A stretch of 64,000 bases of DNA, from positions 124,001-188,000 of the forward strand of contig MU858089.1 of the NCBI GenBank assembly GCA_033297075.1, written 5' to 3'. Below, in pieces: positions 43,014-55,200 of the stretch. The notes under the pieces were generated by a model. The model saw only the letters and a list, made by a program, of their open reading frames with translations, was not told the origin of the DNA and searched no databases. Position numbers and translations under genes: made by a program. The stretch's first letter is position 1, and the number at the start of each line of letters is the position of its first letter. Source of the DNA: Rhypophila decipiens. Taxonomy: Eukaryota > Ascomycota > Sordariomycetes > Sordariales > Naviculisporaceae.

Positions 43014-43902
43014 GGTGATGGAGGCCTTCCCTCGCAAATGCCAGGGAGGTTGTCGAGAGGAAGAAAGAGTGTCGTCTAGATACACTTGGCGGGTTTATTA
43101 GACAGCAGTTGAGCGTTGACAAGTTCGGTTGGCGACGAACTGATCGGCTTCCTAGTGCGGTGTGGATTTTGCCTTGCGGTGATTTCCTTTGCGTTGCGGC
43201 AATTGTGGGGCTCTCTGGCTCACTGGGAAAGTCAAAGTCCCCCGCTACGGTACTGTAACGATCCATGGGATGTGAAACTTTCAATACGCAGTATCCGTAC
43301 CAGCTCCATTTCAAGATACACTGTAGGCCTTGTAAAACACTACATTATGCCTTTCAATCTATATTCATAGGCCTTTCAAGGTTCTCTTTTATACGCGTTA
43401 TTAACCCCTTTAAGGTATTTAAGAGAATACGTCTACACGTGTAGGGGGGTTGTTAAACGTAAGGTATATAATCTTCTTTCACACCACTATGACGACAATT
43501 TCAGTTGTCTACTGATAGCGCTTGCCGCCAAAGAACCAACCCGCGAAAGACTCAACTTGGCAGGTACATACCTGTAAATGTCCTGCTGGGTTAGATACAG
43601 AGAGGTCGAAACTGCCTCCCTAAATCTCATGAGCTTATTTTCATCTAGCAAAGATTGACTTGCCAACAACCGCTGGGCGAAATTGACCCGACCAGCTGCA
43701 ATCTTCATGTCATAATATTTTCATTCCGTATCAAGATAACTTCAGCATCACTTTGCAATTCGAACAAGCAACTTGGCCAATTTCCTACGACCCCACCGTC
43801 AGTTGACTGGTTTTCACGACGTCTACATCCTTTACTTGATCGGTACTCTCATCTGTCACTGGTGGTCAAAATAAGAGCAGAAGTACCGGCCTCCTCACCG
43901 CA
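43014..43902. other. Divergent promoter, AP-1 sigma/CCZ1
   Basis: Shared upstream region of two divergent trafficking genes. It holds a copy of the dispersed hairpin repeat (listed separately). The small minus-strand ORF at 43487-43708 is not recognised. Confidence 0.5.
43325..43432. repeat. Dispersed hairpin repeat, diverged copy
   Basis: A full unit at about 43369-43432 (aggcctttcaaggttctctt ... taaggtatttaagagaatac) keeps the left ttctct and right aagaga arms, and the ggtatttaagagaa stretch matches ggtattttagagaa at 18183-18196. A partial unit precedes it at 43325-43355. Confidence 0.5.
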
Positions 43903-46551
43903 ATGGAAACGCCGATATCCCCACCCTCAACAACAACACCAACCATCATCCCCGCCCAGCTCGGCTTCCTAGCAATTTACAACCCCAGCCTCGGCGCCAC
44001 AGACGAGACGATAGATGATCAGATAGTCTACTACGCCTCAGTCGACCACGACACCTCACAGCAGCAGCACTCTGGTCGACGACGAAGGAATCGAAACCAT
44101 GGTGGACCATCTGGCCGACCTACCGAGTCACTTTCCAAGGATGAGCGGAATGAGCGGCTAAGGTCGATCGGGCTTGCTCAGGGCATGGTCGAGTTTGGGA
44201 AGAGTTTCTCGGGCGGACGGCCGGTGGATTCGATTGATACCGAGAAGAGCCGTGTTGTGTTACATGAGCTTGAACCGGGGTGGTGGATTCTTGCGAGTGT
44301 TGATTTAACGCGGTTGCCTGGTTCTTCGCCTGGGAATTCCAGTGGCGGAGGTGGCACTGCTGGGAGTGCGGCAGGAAAGGGTGCAGAGGGGACGGAGCCA
44401 GAGGTCGAGTACTCGTCTAGAGAGGTCAAGCCGGCTGCGTTGTTGCTGAGGGATCTTATGAGGGCTCATTCGGTCTTTTTGTTGCACCATGATAGCTCGT
44501 TGTCGGCGCTGTTTGTGCGGACCCAGCGGGACAAGTTTGTGAGTATTTTGGGTCGCTATTGGGATATGTTTCTTGCTTCGTGGAATGTCATGTTGCATGG
44601 GAACCCGGCTTGTGACATGTTTGCCGGGATCAAGATTGCCGCGTCTGGAGAGTTGGGGTTCGGTGTCGGGGAAGAGGATCGGGGAAGTGGTGAGAGGGAG
44701 GTTCTCGAGGGCTTAGTTGGAGGGGTCGAAGGGCTGGTTGATTTGGTTGTTGGTCGGTATGGTGAGGCAGAGTTCGCTGCATCCGAGGAGCCCGAACCGT
44801 GGCTTGGGACAGGAAGAGATGCCGGGGCCGAGGACGGCGCGATTTTCCTGGGCGTAGGTGCCTTGTCGAGATACTCTACTAGAGCGATCACGTCATGGAT
44901 GGAGGATTTATATACCTATGGTGAAAATGCCTATGGCGTGCTGGAAAGCCCCACGTCTACGAGGGCACGTCCGCGAAGGAAACGGAAGCACGTTGACAGG
45001 AAACCTTCCACGCCGATACCCATTCATCAACCACCTCCTCCGGGACTGCCCGCACACGTGCCGCCAGGATCAGGATTACAAGGTCCACCGCCCCCAGTTA
45101 CCTCTCGAGATACTAGAAGACATACTGTGAGTGCTGGAGATGCTAGGTCCTCTTCGCATCCACCGGCAGGTGCCGAAGAGGGCGAAGCAGGCATGAGCAA
45201 ACTGTTTGGCTATCTGAAGATGGGATATGGCACATCTTGGACACTAGGGACCTCACCCCACTCAGAACAACTGGATGTCAGCCATGAAGGCGAGACACCA
45301 CCAGCCCGTTCTGCCGAGTCGGGAGCGCGTAAAGGCCCGGGAGATGGTGAAGCCGGCCGGTTCCTCGTCGGATTAGTAGGCGACGTTGAAGAAAGCCCAA
45401 GCACCCCCAGCGAATCAGACGAGACACGAACTCCAAATACATCCGAGTCACCAGCGGCAGATCTCCACTCCCGAAACCGCCTACGAACAATAATAGTAGA
45501 ACTAGAAAGTGAGGGCGTGAAACGACTCGAAGCCGACGTCACCAAAGACCTCGGCAGTCAGGAGACGGAACTCGCCATCCAAAAGGCCGACTACAACAAG
45601 GGACGGTTCAGCGAAACCGGGTCGACCTTTGACAGCCAGGATCGCAACAAGACCAAGAAGCTACGCGTGGTGGTCTACGTCCACAAGCCATTTATATTTA
45701 TCCTGTTGTTTCACCTGCACACGGATTCCCTCGCTTGGGATGGCTTCTATCGCTCTCTGCATCACCAACTGGCTCCGCTTCAAAAGGGTTTGTTGGCCTC
45801 GACGGCGTATCGTCCTGGGAAACCCGACAATGTGGCCAGTGCGGCGGTCACTGCTCAGATATACGACTTGATTTGGGACCCTAAGGATCTGACGGTTCAT
45901 TCTACGATTCCGAGTATCCCGGAGCCTGGACCGGCCGGGGCAGGGTCAATGTGGAGCAGGATCGAGGCGCTGAATACCCATAGTCAGATCCTCAACATTT
46001 TCCTGACCACGAGGGATGATGACTTGGGATTTGAAAAGACTTGTAAGACTAGTCGGGGGTGGTGGGTTGTTTGGAACCGAGTGCTTGAGGAAAGAAAAGA
46101 GGCAGAGGAAGTCATCGTGGTCGAGCGGGCCGACGATGATGGCTCTGTATCTGGTTCTGGCGCAGGCACTTCTCACAGTGATGCTGGAGGTCGCGAGAGC
46201 GATGATGATGATGATGACCAGTCTGGCAATTGGGACGATAACGGGCTTAACGTGAACAAGGCGAGAAAGGGAGGAGGAATGAAGGCTACGGGCAAGAAGG
46301 AGATGATTGTCTTCAAGGAGATCTTTTTGATTCGCAAGGCTAGTGACCATTCCGGGGGTGGTGGGTCTACAGTGGGCGGGATGCTCAGGGGTGTGGGCGC
46401 CTCTTACGGAGCTGGTCTTGGGAGTGGTGGTACCGGAGCATCTGGGGGCTATGGAGGCGGTGGTTGGGCTGATGGAGCTAGTCGACTTGCGCAGGGGATT
46501 GGTGTTGATACACGGAGGTACATTGAGGGCTTGTTGAGCTTGAATCGTTGA
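43903..46551 (+). CDS. CCZ1: Vacuolar fusion protein Ccz1
   Basis: Partner of Mon1 in the guanine-nucleotide exchange factor for the Rab7 homologue Ypt7, acting on late endosomes, vacuoles and autophagosomes. Single exon, 882 aa. The first longin domain lies at the N-terminus (AQLGFLAIYNPSLGATDETI at about 18-37, then DDQIVYYASVD, LRSIGLAQGMVEFGKSFSGG and HELEPGWWILASVDL). It continues with LLLRDLMRAHSVFLLHHDSS and RDKFVSILGRYWDMFLASWN to about 260. The middle is low complexity (Pro, Ser, charged). A second folded block occupies about 580-800 (KKLRVVVYVHKPFIFILLFH, then SLHHQLAPLQKGLLASTAYR) and is followed by a Gly-rich tail. The start is preceded by a reasonable context and no longer in-frame Met is needed. 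Confidence 0.85.
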   Translation: METPISPPSTTTPTIIPAQLGFLAIYNPSLGATDETIDDQIVYYASVDHDTSQQQHSGRRRRNRNHGGPSGRPTESLSKDERNERLRSIGLAQGMVEFGKSFSGGRPVDSIDTEKSRVVLHELEPGWWILASVDLTRLPGSSPGNSSGGGGTAGSAAGKGAEGTEPEVEYSSREVKPAALLLRDLMRAHSVFLLHHDSSLSALFVRTQRDKFVSILGRYWDMFLASWNVMLHGNPACDMFAGIKIAASGELGFGVGEEDRGSGEREVLEGLVGGVEGLVDLVVGRYGEAEFAASEEPEPWLGTGRDAGAEDGAIFLGVGALSRYSTRAITSWMEDLYTYGENAYGVLESPTSTRARPRRKRKHVDRKPSTPIPIHQPPPPGLPAHVPPGSGLQGPPPPVTSRDTRRHTVSAGDARSSSHPPAGAEEGEAGMSKLFGYLKMGYGTSWTLGTSPHSEQLDVSHEGETPPARSAESGARKGPGDGEAGRFLVGLVGDVEESPSTPSESDETRTPNTSESPAADLHSRNRLRTIIVELESEGVKRLEADVTKDLGSQETELAIQKADYNKGRFSETGSTFDSQDRNKTKKLRVVVYVHKPFIFILLFHLHTDSLAWDGFYRSLHHQLAPLQKGLLASTAYRPGKPDNVASAAVTAQIYDLIWDPKDLTVHSTIPSIPEPGPAGAGSMWSRIEALNTHSQILNIFLTTRDDDLGFEKTCKTSRGWWVVWNRVLEERKEAEEVIVVERADDDGSVSGSGAGTSHSDAGGRESDDDDDDQSGNWDDNGLNVNKARKGGGMKATGKKEMIVFKEIFLIRKASDHSGGGGSTVGGMLRGVGASYGAGLGSGGTGASGGYGGGGWADGASRLAQGIGVDTRRYIEGLLSLNR

Positions 46552-47530
46552 AGATGGCGTGGTTGCTGAGTTTGGATTTTTGGGTTTTTTGGTTAAGCGA
46601 GGATTACATGTTGCTATGGACAGAGCTGTCTCGATGCCGGTATCATAGCGTCTGAGAGAGGTGTCGTATATATGCGAGAGCAAGTTTAGCGTGAATACAC
46701 ATTAATGGTCGAGCCTCTTGAAAACCCCGTTTATAAGAGTCAGAGATGTCAGTTTGACAGTCCCACATCCTCCATATCGTTATATGCTTGGTGATCGGTT
46801 ATATGGGTATGAATCAAGGCAAGTCATTCTTCAAAACACGGCTATTTGTCATTCACCCCCTCGTGAGACGGTTTTATTCATCATGAGAAAGACAGCTATT
46901 CGACATCCAGTTCTCAACTCGCAAGCTAGGAACGAAGATGGAAGGCTAGAACATGTAAAATATATACATCTGAAGTAGACCCAGGTAAGCCAAAATTGTA
47001 AACACCAAACAAAGTCCATTCTAAAGCAAGGCTTGGCAGTCAAATACGTTCGCTGCTCATCATGAAAGAGCAAACAGGAAAATCAGCAGACCATGTTTAT
47101 CCAAGAAACGAAGCAAAAAAGGGGTATGAGAACTGAGGATCAGTAAACATTTACGAGAATGGGAGTGTCATGTGCAGAACCTCTCTATACAACAATTTTC
47201 TTGTTTTCTTTTCCTTCCAATAAGCCTTGCAAGCCAGAAGATGAAGATGTCATGCGATCCAATTGTGAGATGTGACGATATGAAATGAGATGATTCTGCT
47301 GTCATGGTCGCGTCGCTTGCGATGGGGGTACTTGCTTCATATGTGGTTCCCTTATATGAGCGCAAGTATATCGCCTTTTTCGAAATGGTGATATATATAG
47401 AGAAAAGAAAATTCGTATAATAACCAAAGTTTTTTCGCAGAAATGCCGCAGTTGATGAGTTTCGAGTTGGTGGTGAAATCTCTCCCACCAAGAGAGACCG
47501 AGGCGGCCGTTCAAGAAGAAAGCAGACCCC
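46552..47530. other. Intergenic, CCZ1 to secreted protein gene
   Basis: 3' flanks of two convergent genes. No gene or repeat is recognised. Confidence 0.5.
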
Positions 47531-48409
47531 TTAATCGAACCACCACTGGACCTCGCCACGGCCGACACTCTTACTACCAAACAGCTCGAGAAAGGCCTTT
47601 TCCGAAACGTCAATGGCCTCCTTCTCGCAGCCCATGCACTTGTCGCGGACCACGGCGGTGACGGTCTTTCCATCGTGGCTGATGGTGATGGTCTTGTCGC
47701 ACATGGGGTTGCCGTTAGACTGCTCGCCCATCATCAGGTGAGAGAGTGCGACGATATTCTCGCTGTTGTCCTTGCCACCGTCGTCAAAACCACATGCGCC
47801 GAGACCGACCTGGTAGTAGGTCAGGTCGCCCGAGTACGTGCCGGCGGTGGGCTTGTTCTGCACGGGGGGCGAAACGGGAGCGGGCTTTTCTTTAGGAGCT
47901 GGTGGTGGCGGTGGTGGTGGGGGAGGAGGAGGAGGAGGAGGAGCTGCTGCTGCTGCAGATGAGGTGGGAGCAGGTGGTGGTGGCGGAGGGGGAGGGGGCG
48001 GGGGAGGAGCGGCAGCCGCAGGGCTTGAGGTAGAGTAAGCAGCTGTTCTAAATATCAATAGGGGTACGCTATGAGATACATACGCTGGTGATGGGGTCGG
48101 AGCCTGGGCAGGAGGTGCAGCCGGGCGTGAGTGATCTTCGACAAAGACATGTCCAGTTGTGATAGCAGCAGGACCAGCCGCTGGCGTGGCGGCTTTGGTC
48201 GGAAAGATAGTCTCGGTGGTGCTCTGGTCGATGATCTCGGTGACAGTTTCCCACACGGTCTCGGTGACCCAGTCTACAACGATGGCGCGCTTGTCATGAT
48301 GTTGTTTGTGAGGAGAATGCGCCCTCTTTGGGTGCGGGTGGTTGTGCCGGTGAGGCTGGGCAAGAACGACCGAGGCGAGCACGCCGACAATGAGAGTAGC
48401 CGACCTCAT
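47531..48409 (-). CDS. Secreted RlpA-like double-psi beta-barrel protein
   Basis: ORF of 292 aa. The signal peptide [19 protein letters not shown] is followed by a His/Pro/Lys-rich segment with two KR kexin-type sites ([15 protein letters not shown]). Residues about 40-180 are a linker with two proline runs separated by Ala/Ser sequence. The C-terminal ~105 residues ([20 protein letters not shown] to EVQWWFD) form the double-psi beta-barrel of the RlpA/barwin/expansin-like family, with Cys pairs and the motif [20 protein letters not shown]. Such fungal proteins act in or on the cell wall; no enzymatic activity is certain. A GTATGT...TTTAG stretch within the linker would be a 36-nt in-frame intron removing [12 protein letters not shown]. 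This is shorter than usual, so the unspliced reading is kept. Confidence 0.82.
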   Translation of the reverse strand: MRSATLIVGVLASVVLAQPHRHNHPHPKRAHSPHKQHHDKRAIVVDWVTETVWETVTEIIDQSTTETIFPTKAATPAAGPAAITTGHVFVEDHSRPAAPPAQAPTPSPAYVSHSVPLLIFRTAAYSTSSPAAAAPPPPPPPPPPPPAPTSSAAAAAPPPPPPPPPPPPPPAPKEKPAPVSPPVQNKPTAGTYSGDLTYYQVGLGACGFDDGGKDNSENIVALSHLMMGEQSNGNPMCDKTITISHDGKTVTAVVRDKCMGCEKEAIDVSEKAFLELFGSKSVGRGEVQWWFD

Positions 48410-50313
48410 GATGCTGATGGTTGTTCGTCACGAGTTGACACACTAAAGTGAGTGATGGTATGAATGAATGTTCTTGGCCTAAATAACAGTTTTTTTCCGC
48501 TGAAATGAGGGTAGCTGATGCCGGTAAGTGGTGATAGGAGCGGTCGAAAGTTGGATACGATGAAGAAAGAGAATGAAGGTATCGTCACTGAGCCGGCTCG
48601 CGTAAAGAATGATATGTTGGACTGGGCAACAGAAGAACTGAGAAAGAGAGAATGCGTGGTGTCTGAAAAGAGAATGGGAAGCGAGAGAGAGAGAGAGGCT
48701 TGTGGTTTATAAATCCAACGCACTTGCAGCCAGAAGTGGTGCTGCCCAGCCCAGTTTGGCCCTTGTGTGTACCTATTTTCGCCTGAGCGAGCCCATCCAT
48801 TGGTCGCACCGAAGTCCAGAAGTACACGAACCGTGGTTTTCTCCCGTACCGACTTATCAGTAGCTGAGGTTGAGGTACCGTTCACAGCCAGCTCGGTGTT
48901 TGTGCGGTGCCAGCTTCTACCCACCACAGGATGATCCATGGTCCATGGATGAACCGGGTCATCGTTGCTATGTCTCGCCCAACAGCCCCGACCGGGCAAA
49001 CCTGGACTTGAATTCAATATGCGTTGGCTGCGAGTAGACCGATTCTAATGACATCACTCAAAGAATAATACACTGAACATTGGCCGCTGTTGTTTATTTC
49101 CGCTCGACGTGGAAAAAAACCGGCAGAGGTGTAAATACGGATATCCATATCTGTTCTCCGTACCCTCTTAACATCCGCGTAATCGCTGGGCGTAGCATCA
49201 CAGCGCAACGGGTTAGCAGACGGAATCACAGGTCCGATTTGGTAAAGTGCAAAGAAACCCTTTTCTGACCTGTTCCTTGCAGAGTCAGCCCGGCATCTGC
49301 AAGGCACCGGGAGAATCACCCCCTGTTTCTTCCAGGAACAACTGGCGCCCAGACTTCGGAAGTTCAACAGCCAATCAGAAGCTGTTTGAAGCACTAACAA
49401 GCTCCCGTGCCGGGCTCTTGGACTGTCGACTGGCATGCCACATGTCGATCTGCTTCCACCGGCGGGCCGCACCAGTGGGCTGCTCACTGCTGTGGCAGAG
49501 AAGCGAGAAAACCCTTCACAGCTCCAGAACATCCGACTTGCTGGGAGCATTTGTCCCACTCCAGCAGTGACCAACCTGCAGGAGAAAAGACATCGAGAAA
49601 CACTTTCTTTTACGAAATCGAAACCTTGTGGCGGTTTGTGTGGAGCCAAACTAACATCTGCCTCCTCCTTGAAAAATGAAAATGCCTCGAGGCTGTTGAA
49701 CAGAAAGTGTTCGTCCAAACTCCGAAGAAGAAACGGCGCGGGACGGACGGGTGGTGTGAGGCACGGCGTATGGTTAAATCCTAGGCGATCAATTCAGGGG
49801 AAAAAGGAAATCCGGGTCAATTTTTCTTATTTTGCACGTTTATGCGTTGCGTCACTGGCACGAGTGGCTCAGCAACAACCTGAAGGCGAGCCGTGATGCT
49901 GTCCTGCCCTCTTACTCTCTGGTACTGGCGAGATGTGTTTATCAGCGCACAAGCACCAGACAATAACATTGTAGGGGCTTTAATCTTGATTTGCATTACT
50001 ACGGTGTTTCGATGCTTCTGCTATGGACCACTCCGTGGTCCGGTCAGTTTTCGTGCATTTGCATACAGACATGTGGTGGTTGGCCGCAGACGGTAGTTGA
50101 GTGCTGTCAGTTGCTGCAGCTCTTCGGCGGCACCTAGCATACGTGGACAACCCCTAAAGGTCTCCGATATATGACTGCAATTCCTCAAGAGTCATGAACT
50201 GAACTCAGTTCGAGTTACCTTCACGATTCTGTGGACCACTTCATATGTCAGCATCCGTATCAGCGGCACTGGCAGCGAGCTGAGCCATCTGTGGCCAGAG
50301 AATCGAGCTTCAA
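48410..50313. other. Intergenic, 1.9 kb
   Basis: Promoter of the secreted protein gene and the 3' region of EFM6. Two opposing ORFs (49014-49718 minus, 49435-49896 plus) overlap and neither is recognisable. At 49124 a cagaggtgtaaatacggata stretch resembles an end of a hAT-type transposon, without a partner end nearby. Confidence 0.45.
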
Positions 50314-51342
50314 TCATTTGCTTGTGAAGGTATACAGGAACAAGCCCTCTCTGCTAAAAATAGGGCGGTCCTCGTCATTAACTTCAGTCAAAGTGAAATT
50401 CTTCCTGGCAGTCTTGAGAAACTGCATGTCGGCCCGCCTTCTCTTCTTGAAGCAAAAGTAAACAGTGGCAGATGGATTCAGAGCCAATAGGTCTTTCAAC
50501 GTCTGCATCAACAACGGGAACGCTGGCTCGAAATAAACGCAATCGGCGGCCAGGATGGTGTCGGGCTTGAGGTCGACTACTTCTTGAGACAGCGGCTCAC
50601 CCCTATAGTTGTTCGGTTGTCGTTAGAACAAACTTTGTTCTGCCATCTACCCCGCGATGTCGAGTAACATCAGGATGATTGAATCATCGTCCCGATTCCC
50701 CACCTCGGGTGTCAGAGGAACGGAGAACAGACCAACCGATGGAAGCACCGGGACCGGGCGAGAGGGGCGAGATATTTGTCTCACGGGATTCGGGTGCACT
50801 CACCAGTCAAGTATCCTGCCTTGGACGCGATCCTCGAGCCCATTCAAGGTGATGTTGTGCTGCATCAGGGATTCCATCTCCTCTTGGTCCGTCATCATCA
50901 GAGGGACATCAAGTGTGCCACAGCCTTTAGCAACCGTGAGACCAACGATGCCACCACCAGCTCCAAGTTCAAGTCTGAGAAGGTGTCAGCTCATCGAGTA
51001 CAACATCATGGGATGGATGGCCAGCAACATGAGCGTCCCGAAGGACACCGGACGAAGATGAGAGGACTGAGGGGTAGACGAGTTGGGAGCCTACATTCTG
51101 GAGTGTTTGAGCTCATCGCGATGGTATCGTAACATGTGCTTTGCTAAGACCAGACCCGCCGGCCATAATTGGCCTCCGCATCCCGACGTTAGATCCTCAT
51201 GAAGTTTGAGCGGCTCATCAAGGAGACCCGAAAAGTCTAATGCTGTGGTTCCGGCCGCTTTATATTCGGGGAGTGGTGTGAGCCCCTCATCAAAGGCCAG
51301 TGGGTTGAATTCTGGTGAGCTGGATCGGTCGCTGCCGCTCAT
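50314..51342 (-). CDS. EFM6: Protein-lysine methyltransferase, Efm6 type
   Basis: Seven-beta-strand SAM-dependent methyltransferase; yeast Efm6 methylates translation elongation factor eEF1A. Exons 51342-51095, 50974-50804 and 50602-50314 give 235 aa, and all phases fit. SAM-binding motif I, RILELGAGGGIVGLTVAKG (about 82-100), spans the first splice junction; an acidic post-motif DVPLMMTDQEEM follows. The substrate-side motif TILAADCVYFEPAFPLLMQT and the C-terminal FCFKKRRRADMQFLK match the METTL21/Efm6 group. The start MSGSDRSSSPEF at 51342 is the only in-frame Met before the conserved LTPLPEYKAAGTTALDFSG. The orthologue name is moderately sure; the methyltransferase class is very sure. Confidence 0.87.
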
Positions 51343-52225
51343 ATCTGTGGTGGATCTTTGTTGTGGAATAAAGAATGGCCAGCAATAACTGTGAGGTTTT
51401 TGTTTGAATGATAAATCTCGCTGTCCACGGGTTAGGAGCCGAAACTTTATCACTGACCTTCTCCGTCATTTCGGTCGGGTACCAATCAGCAAGTAGCCCC
51501 ACATTCTCGGTCCGGTCAGTGTCGGAAGTTGAAAATACCGGCCCGGCACGTCGAGGTGGCGGGCCGGTGAACATTTCACACCCCCGTCCCGTCCTTTTCT
51601 GAACCTTCCTCCGGGGCTTCCTTCGTGACTTCCAAGTTGAGTAATACTATCAGCGACTAGAGGAGCACACTGGTTGTAATTTCCCCGGACTACAATAGAT
51701 CCTCAAATTTTGGCCAAAACCATGATGTGGTTTGTTATTTCCGCACACCTCTCGTTCCCGGGATATTCAATGTTCATCTGCGGCGGGTGATGCATCCCAA
51801 GGGAGCAATTATCTTCAACTACCGTACAGCCCGATGGGATGCTCGGAGGGGTTCAACTCATAAGCTTGTCAAATTCTTCACATTTCACATTTCTGCCTCG
51901 TTCTATGTCTTCAAGGGATGATGCGTCGTTCTCCCTTTTCCCCTCCCAAATCCCGTCACCCACTGGAATGCGGTCTAACGCCAACCCCCTATCGCGACAC
52001 GCCTGTCGCGTCAAGCGGGCATTCAAGTCGAAATGGGACCTAAAGGGCGTCGAGAAAGAATTTCCTGGAGCACCCTTTTGCCAAGTGCCCTTCTCCTCCT
52101 CACTCTCTATGCAGTTGTCTGGAGAAAGAATCTAGTTACAGTTCTTGTTGTGATCTGGATGTCTTTCTGCTATCAAGTTCCTCTGTTGTCCGAGTTCATG
52201 ACAGGTCCGTTGTCCGGAGTCTGAT
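51343..52225. other. Divergent promoter, EFM6/AXL2
   Basis: Upstream region shared by two divergent genes. Only short ORFs; no element is recognised. Confidence 0.5.
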
Positions 52226-55200
52226 ATGATGGCATCCTTCTCGGTCGCCTGGATACTTCTTTCTCTGGCGGTCCGATTTTCGACGGCGATCCCATCCATA
52301 ACCTTCCCTCTTAACTCACAGGTTCCTCCCGTCGCCAGAATCGGACAGCCCTTCTCGTTCGTCTTCTCAGAATCGACTTTCACCTCGCCGTTTGCTATCA
52401 CGTATACGCTTGCGAATCCCCCAGCATGGTTGTCCATCGACAGTGAGGCTCGACGTTTGTTTGGTACACCACAGGACGCCGACGTTCCAACAGGGGATAT
52501 CGTCGGAGTCCCTGTGACATTGGTCGCGACAGATGAGACGGGATCAGCAACTCTCGATGCCACGCTGGTGGTGTCTCGAGAGTCTTCCCCGAGCGTCCAA
52601 ATACCCATCGATGAACAAATCCCCCAGTTCGGTGTCTTCTCGAGTCCAAGCTCGATTCTCGCGCCACCCGACGCCCCGTTCTCTTTCCAGGTCTACTCAG
52701 ATACCTTCTCGAACCCGTCAGATAGTATCTTGAACTACTATGCCGTGACGCTCGATCACACACCTCTGCCAGCATGGGTCTCATTCGACCCTTCGACACT
52801 ATCATTCTCAGGCCGCACGCCACCATTCGAATCTTTGATACAGCCGCCACAAGCCTTCTCACTCCAACTCGTTGCGAGCGACGTCGAGGGCTTCTCAGCC
52901 GCCTCCTTAGACTTTACTATTGTCGTTGGTAGCCACATGATTACAAGTGCTCAAACAGTCATTGTGCTGAATGCGACAGTCGGCGAGCCAATTCAATACG
53001 ACACGCTTCGCAATCAAGTAAACGTGGATGGGCAACCAGCTACTCCAGAGAATGCTGTGATACAGTCCACAACAAACATCCCCCTATGGATTACTTTGGA
53101 CTCGACGAGTTGGCAGATAGCCGGCACGCCCCCAGAAAACACCGAAACGACCAACTTCACTGTTACTCTGGCCGACCGGTTCTCAGACGCGCTGAATATC
53201 ACCTTCGTTCTGGAAATTACGGGCCAGACACACTCGCTCCTCAGCAGGGACATTCCAATCATCGACATCACTCCGGGCGAGGACTTCTCGTTCGAATTGG
53301 GGCCATATCTCACAAGCCCCGAAGATACAGATATACTGGTGCAGGAGCATATCCCTTCGTGGGTCCGATCCAGTCAGGAGACCAAAGTTATTTCTGGCTC
53401 GGTTCCGATCACTGCAATCGACCCGGTGATCATAATCAACATTGATTTGAGATCAAGGAGCTCAGCTATCACCGACTCAGTTCAGCTGACTTTCGAAGTT
53501 CTCAACGCCCTGCCGTCAAGTACCGTTGTTGTGCAACCTTCAGCGACTTCGACAAACAGCATAAAAGCGCCGGTCAGCAATGATTCGGGAAATTCCCCTC
53601 CACGTGTGAATACCATCTTATTAGCCATCTTGTTGCCCATTTTCCTTGTGGTCGCTCTCGCAATAATCTTGTTTATCTGGTGGTACCGGCGAAGAAGAGA
53701 GGAGCCAGCGCCCAAGCGGATACCTCGCGATATATCTGGCCCTCTCCCTGGGAGTTTTGTCGTGACAGCCCATGGGATTCCAGGGAGCGAATCGTATCAG
53801 GACATTGACGGGAAAAGCAGTCGTTCCGCATCCGCCAACAACGACACGGCCGCTGCTCCTGCCCACGCCGTAGATTACGAGAAAAAGGGACCACTTGAGT
53901 CGAGATCGGTCTACCAAACGGCCGAGGGCGAACTGATGGTCAGACCATTGTCCAGTGTTAGGTTAATTCCATCCACTGAACGGCTACGGGCAGCTGCCAG
54001 TAACCTCATAGCAAAGGGCAGGGCCGCCTCGCAGGGCAGTAGGTCAGCTCTATCATCAAGACGTGGAAGGCCTCGCCGGGCAAATTCTACTCTTAGTTCC
54101 ATTTCAGAGACAACCAGTCATCTCTTGGATGCGTCGTTTGGAATGATTGGCGAAAGAAGATTTCTTGAACTGCCAAAGCACAATGGCAGTGCGAGCTCGT
54201 TCAGGGGCGACATTGAAATCAACATACCAGCGCTTCGTGATCCCTCGGCGCCGCCCGAGTCAGCTTATACGGGTGACGAATCCAACTGGACCGATGCTCC
54301 TTATGCCCCGTCATCTATGGGCAGCAGTCACGGCGACGGACGCCACTCCGCGTCAGATATATCCCACCAGGGACCCTACAGTTTACCGCTGAGGCCAGCA
54401 TCTCGTCAGGGCAATTATCCCCGCGCACCATCTCGGAACTTTGCCTGGCCATGGGCAAAACGCCCTAGCATGAGAGGGCCGAGGGCTTCCTTGTTCAACA
54501 GAAATGGCGGTGGAAAGAAACAGCAGACAAGCCAGCAAGCAAGCTTACGGAGTTCAGCGAGTATCGACACATTTGCTCACAGACGGGAAGTTAGGAGTAG
54601 AGGCAAAAGCCCAGCCAAGAGTTCCAACCGCGATCGGGATAGTAACACCACAACGGGCACCTCGTTTTCTGGGATATCATTCCCACAAACTCCGATCCTC
54701 CCAGAGCTACCGCGCCTACCGAGCCTTATACGCCCCGTCACCAGACGGGGAGAGCGATACCGTCCAGACGATGATGATGACGATGACGGAATCAGCATCA
54801 GGAGCAGCATGATTACGGGAACAATACGAACCACAACAACAGACGTTGGAAACCGCGGCAGTACCCACGGAAGAAAGAGAGCGGCAACGCTCGAGGAAAG
54901 AGAGTCCATCTACACGGCCAATGACCCGGTATCTGCTGGCAAGAAGAAATCTTTCGTCCCCGAACATTCAGAATGGGCCGTTACCAAGGGACATAGCCAT
55001 GATTCGCTCGGGATCATATACAGCGATCTAGTCAAGAGGGCGCCGTTCCACCCGTCCTTGTCGGCCTTGTGGTCCTCGGCTGCTTCGACGCCTTCGAAAA
55101 AGGGCAAAGACCCCACTGGGGATGATTCGAGCGCGATTTTGCCGCGCAACTGGGCTAGCATGGGGAATTCTTCGCCTGTCATCAAAGACTGGGGTTTTAG

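Noticed and set aside
49014..49718. 234-aa minus-strand ORF
   Set aside because: It overlaps an opposing 153-aa ORF, has no recognisable domain, and its composition looks like translated intergenic sequence.
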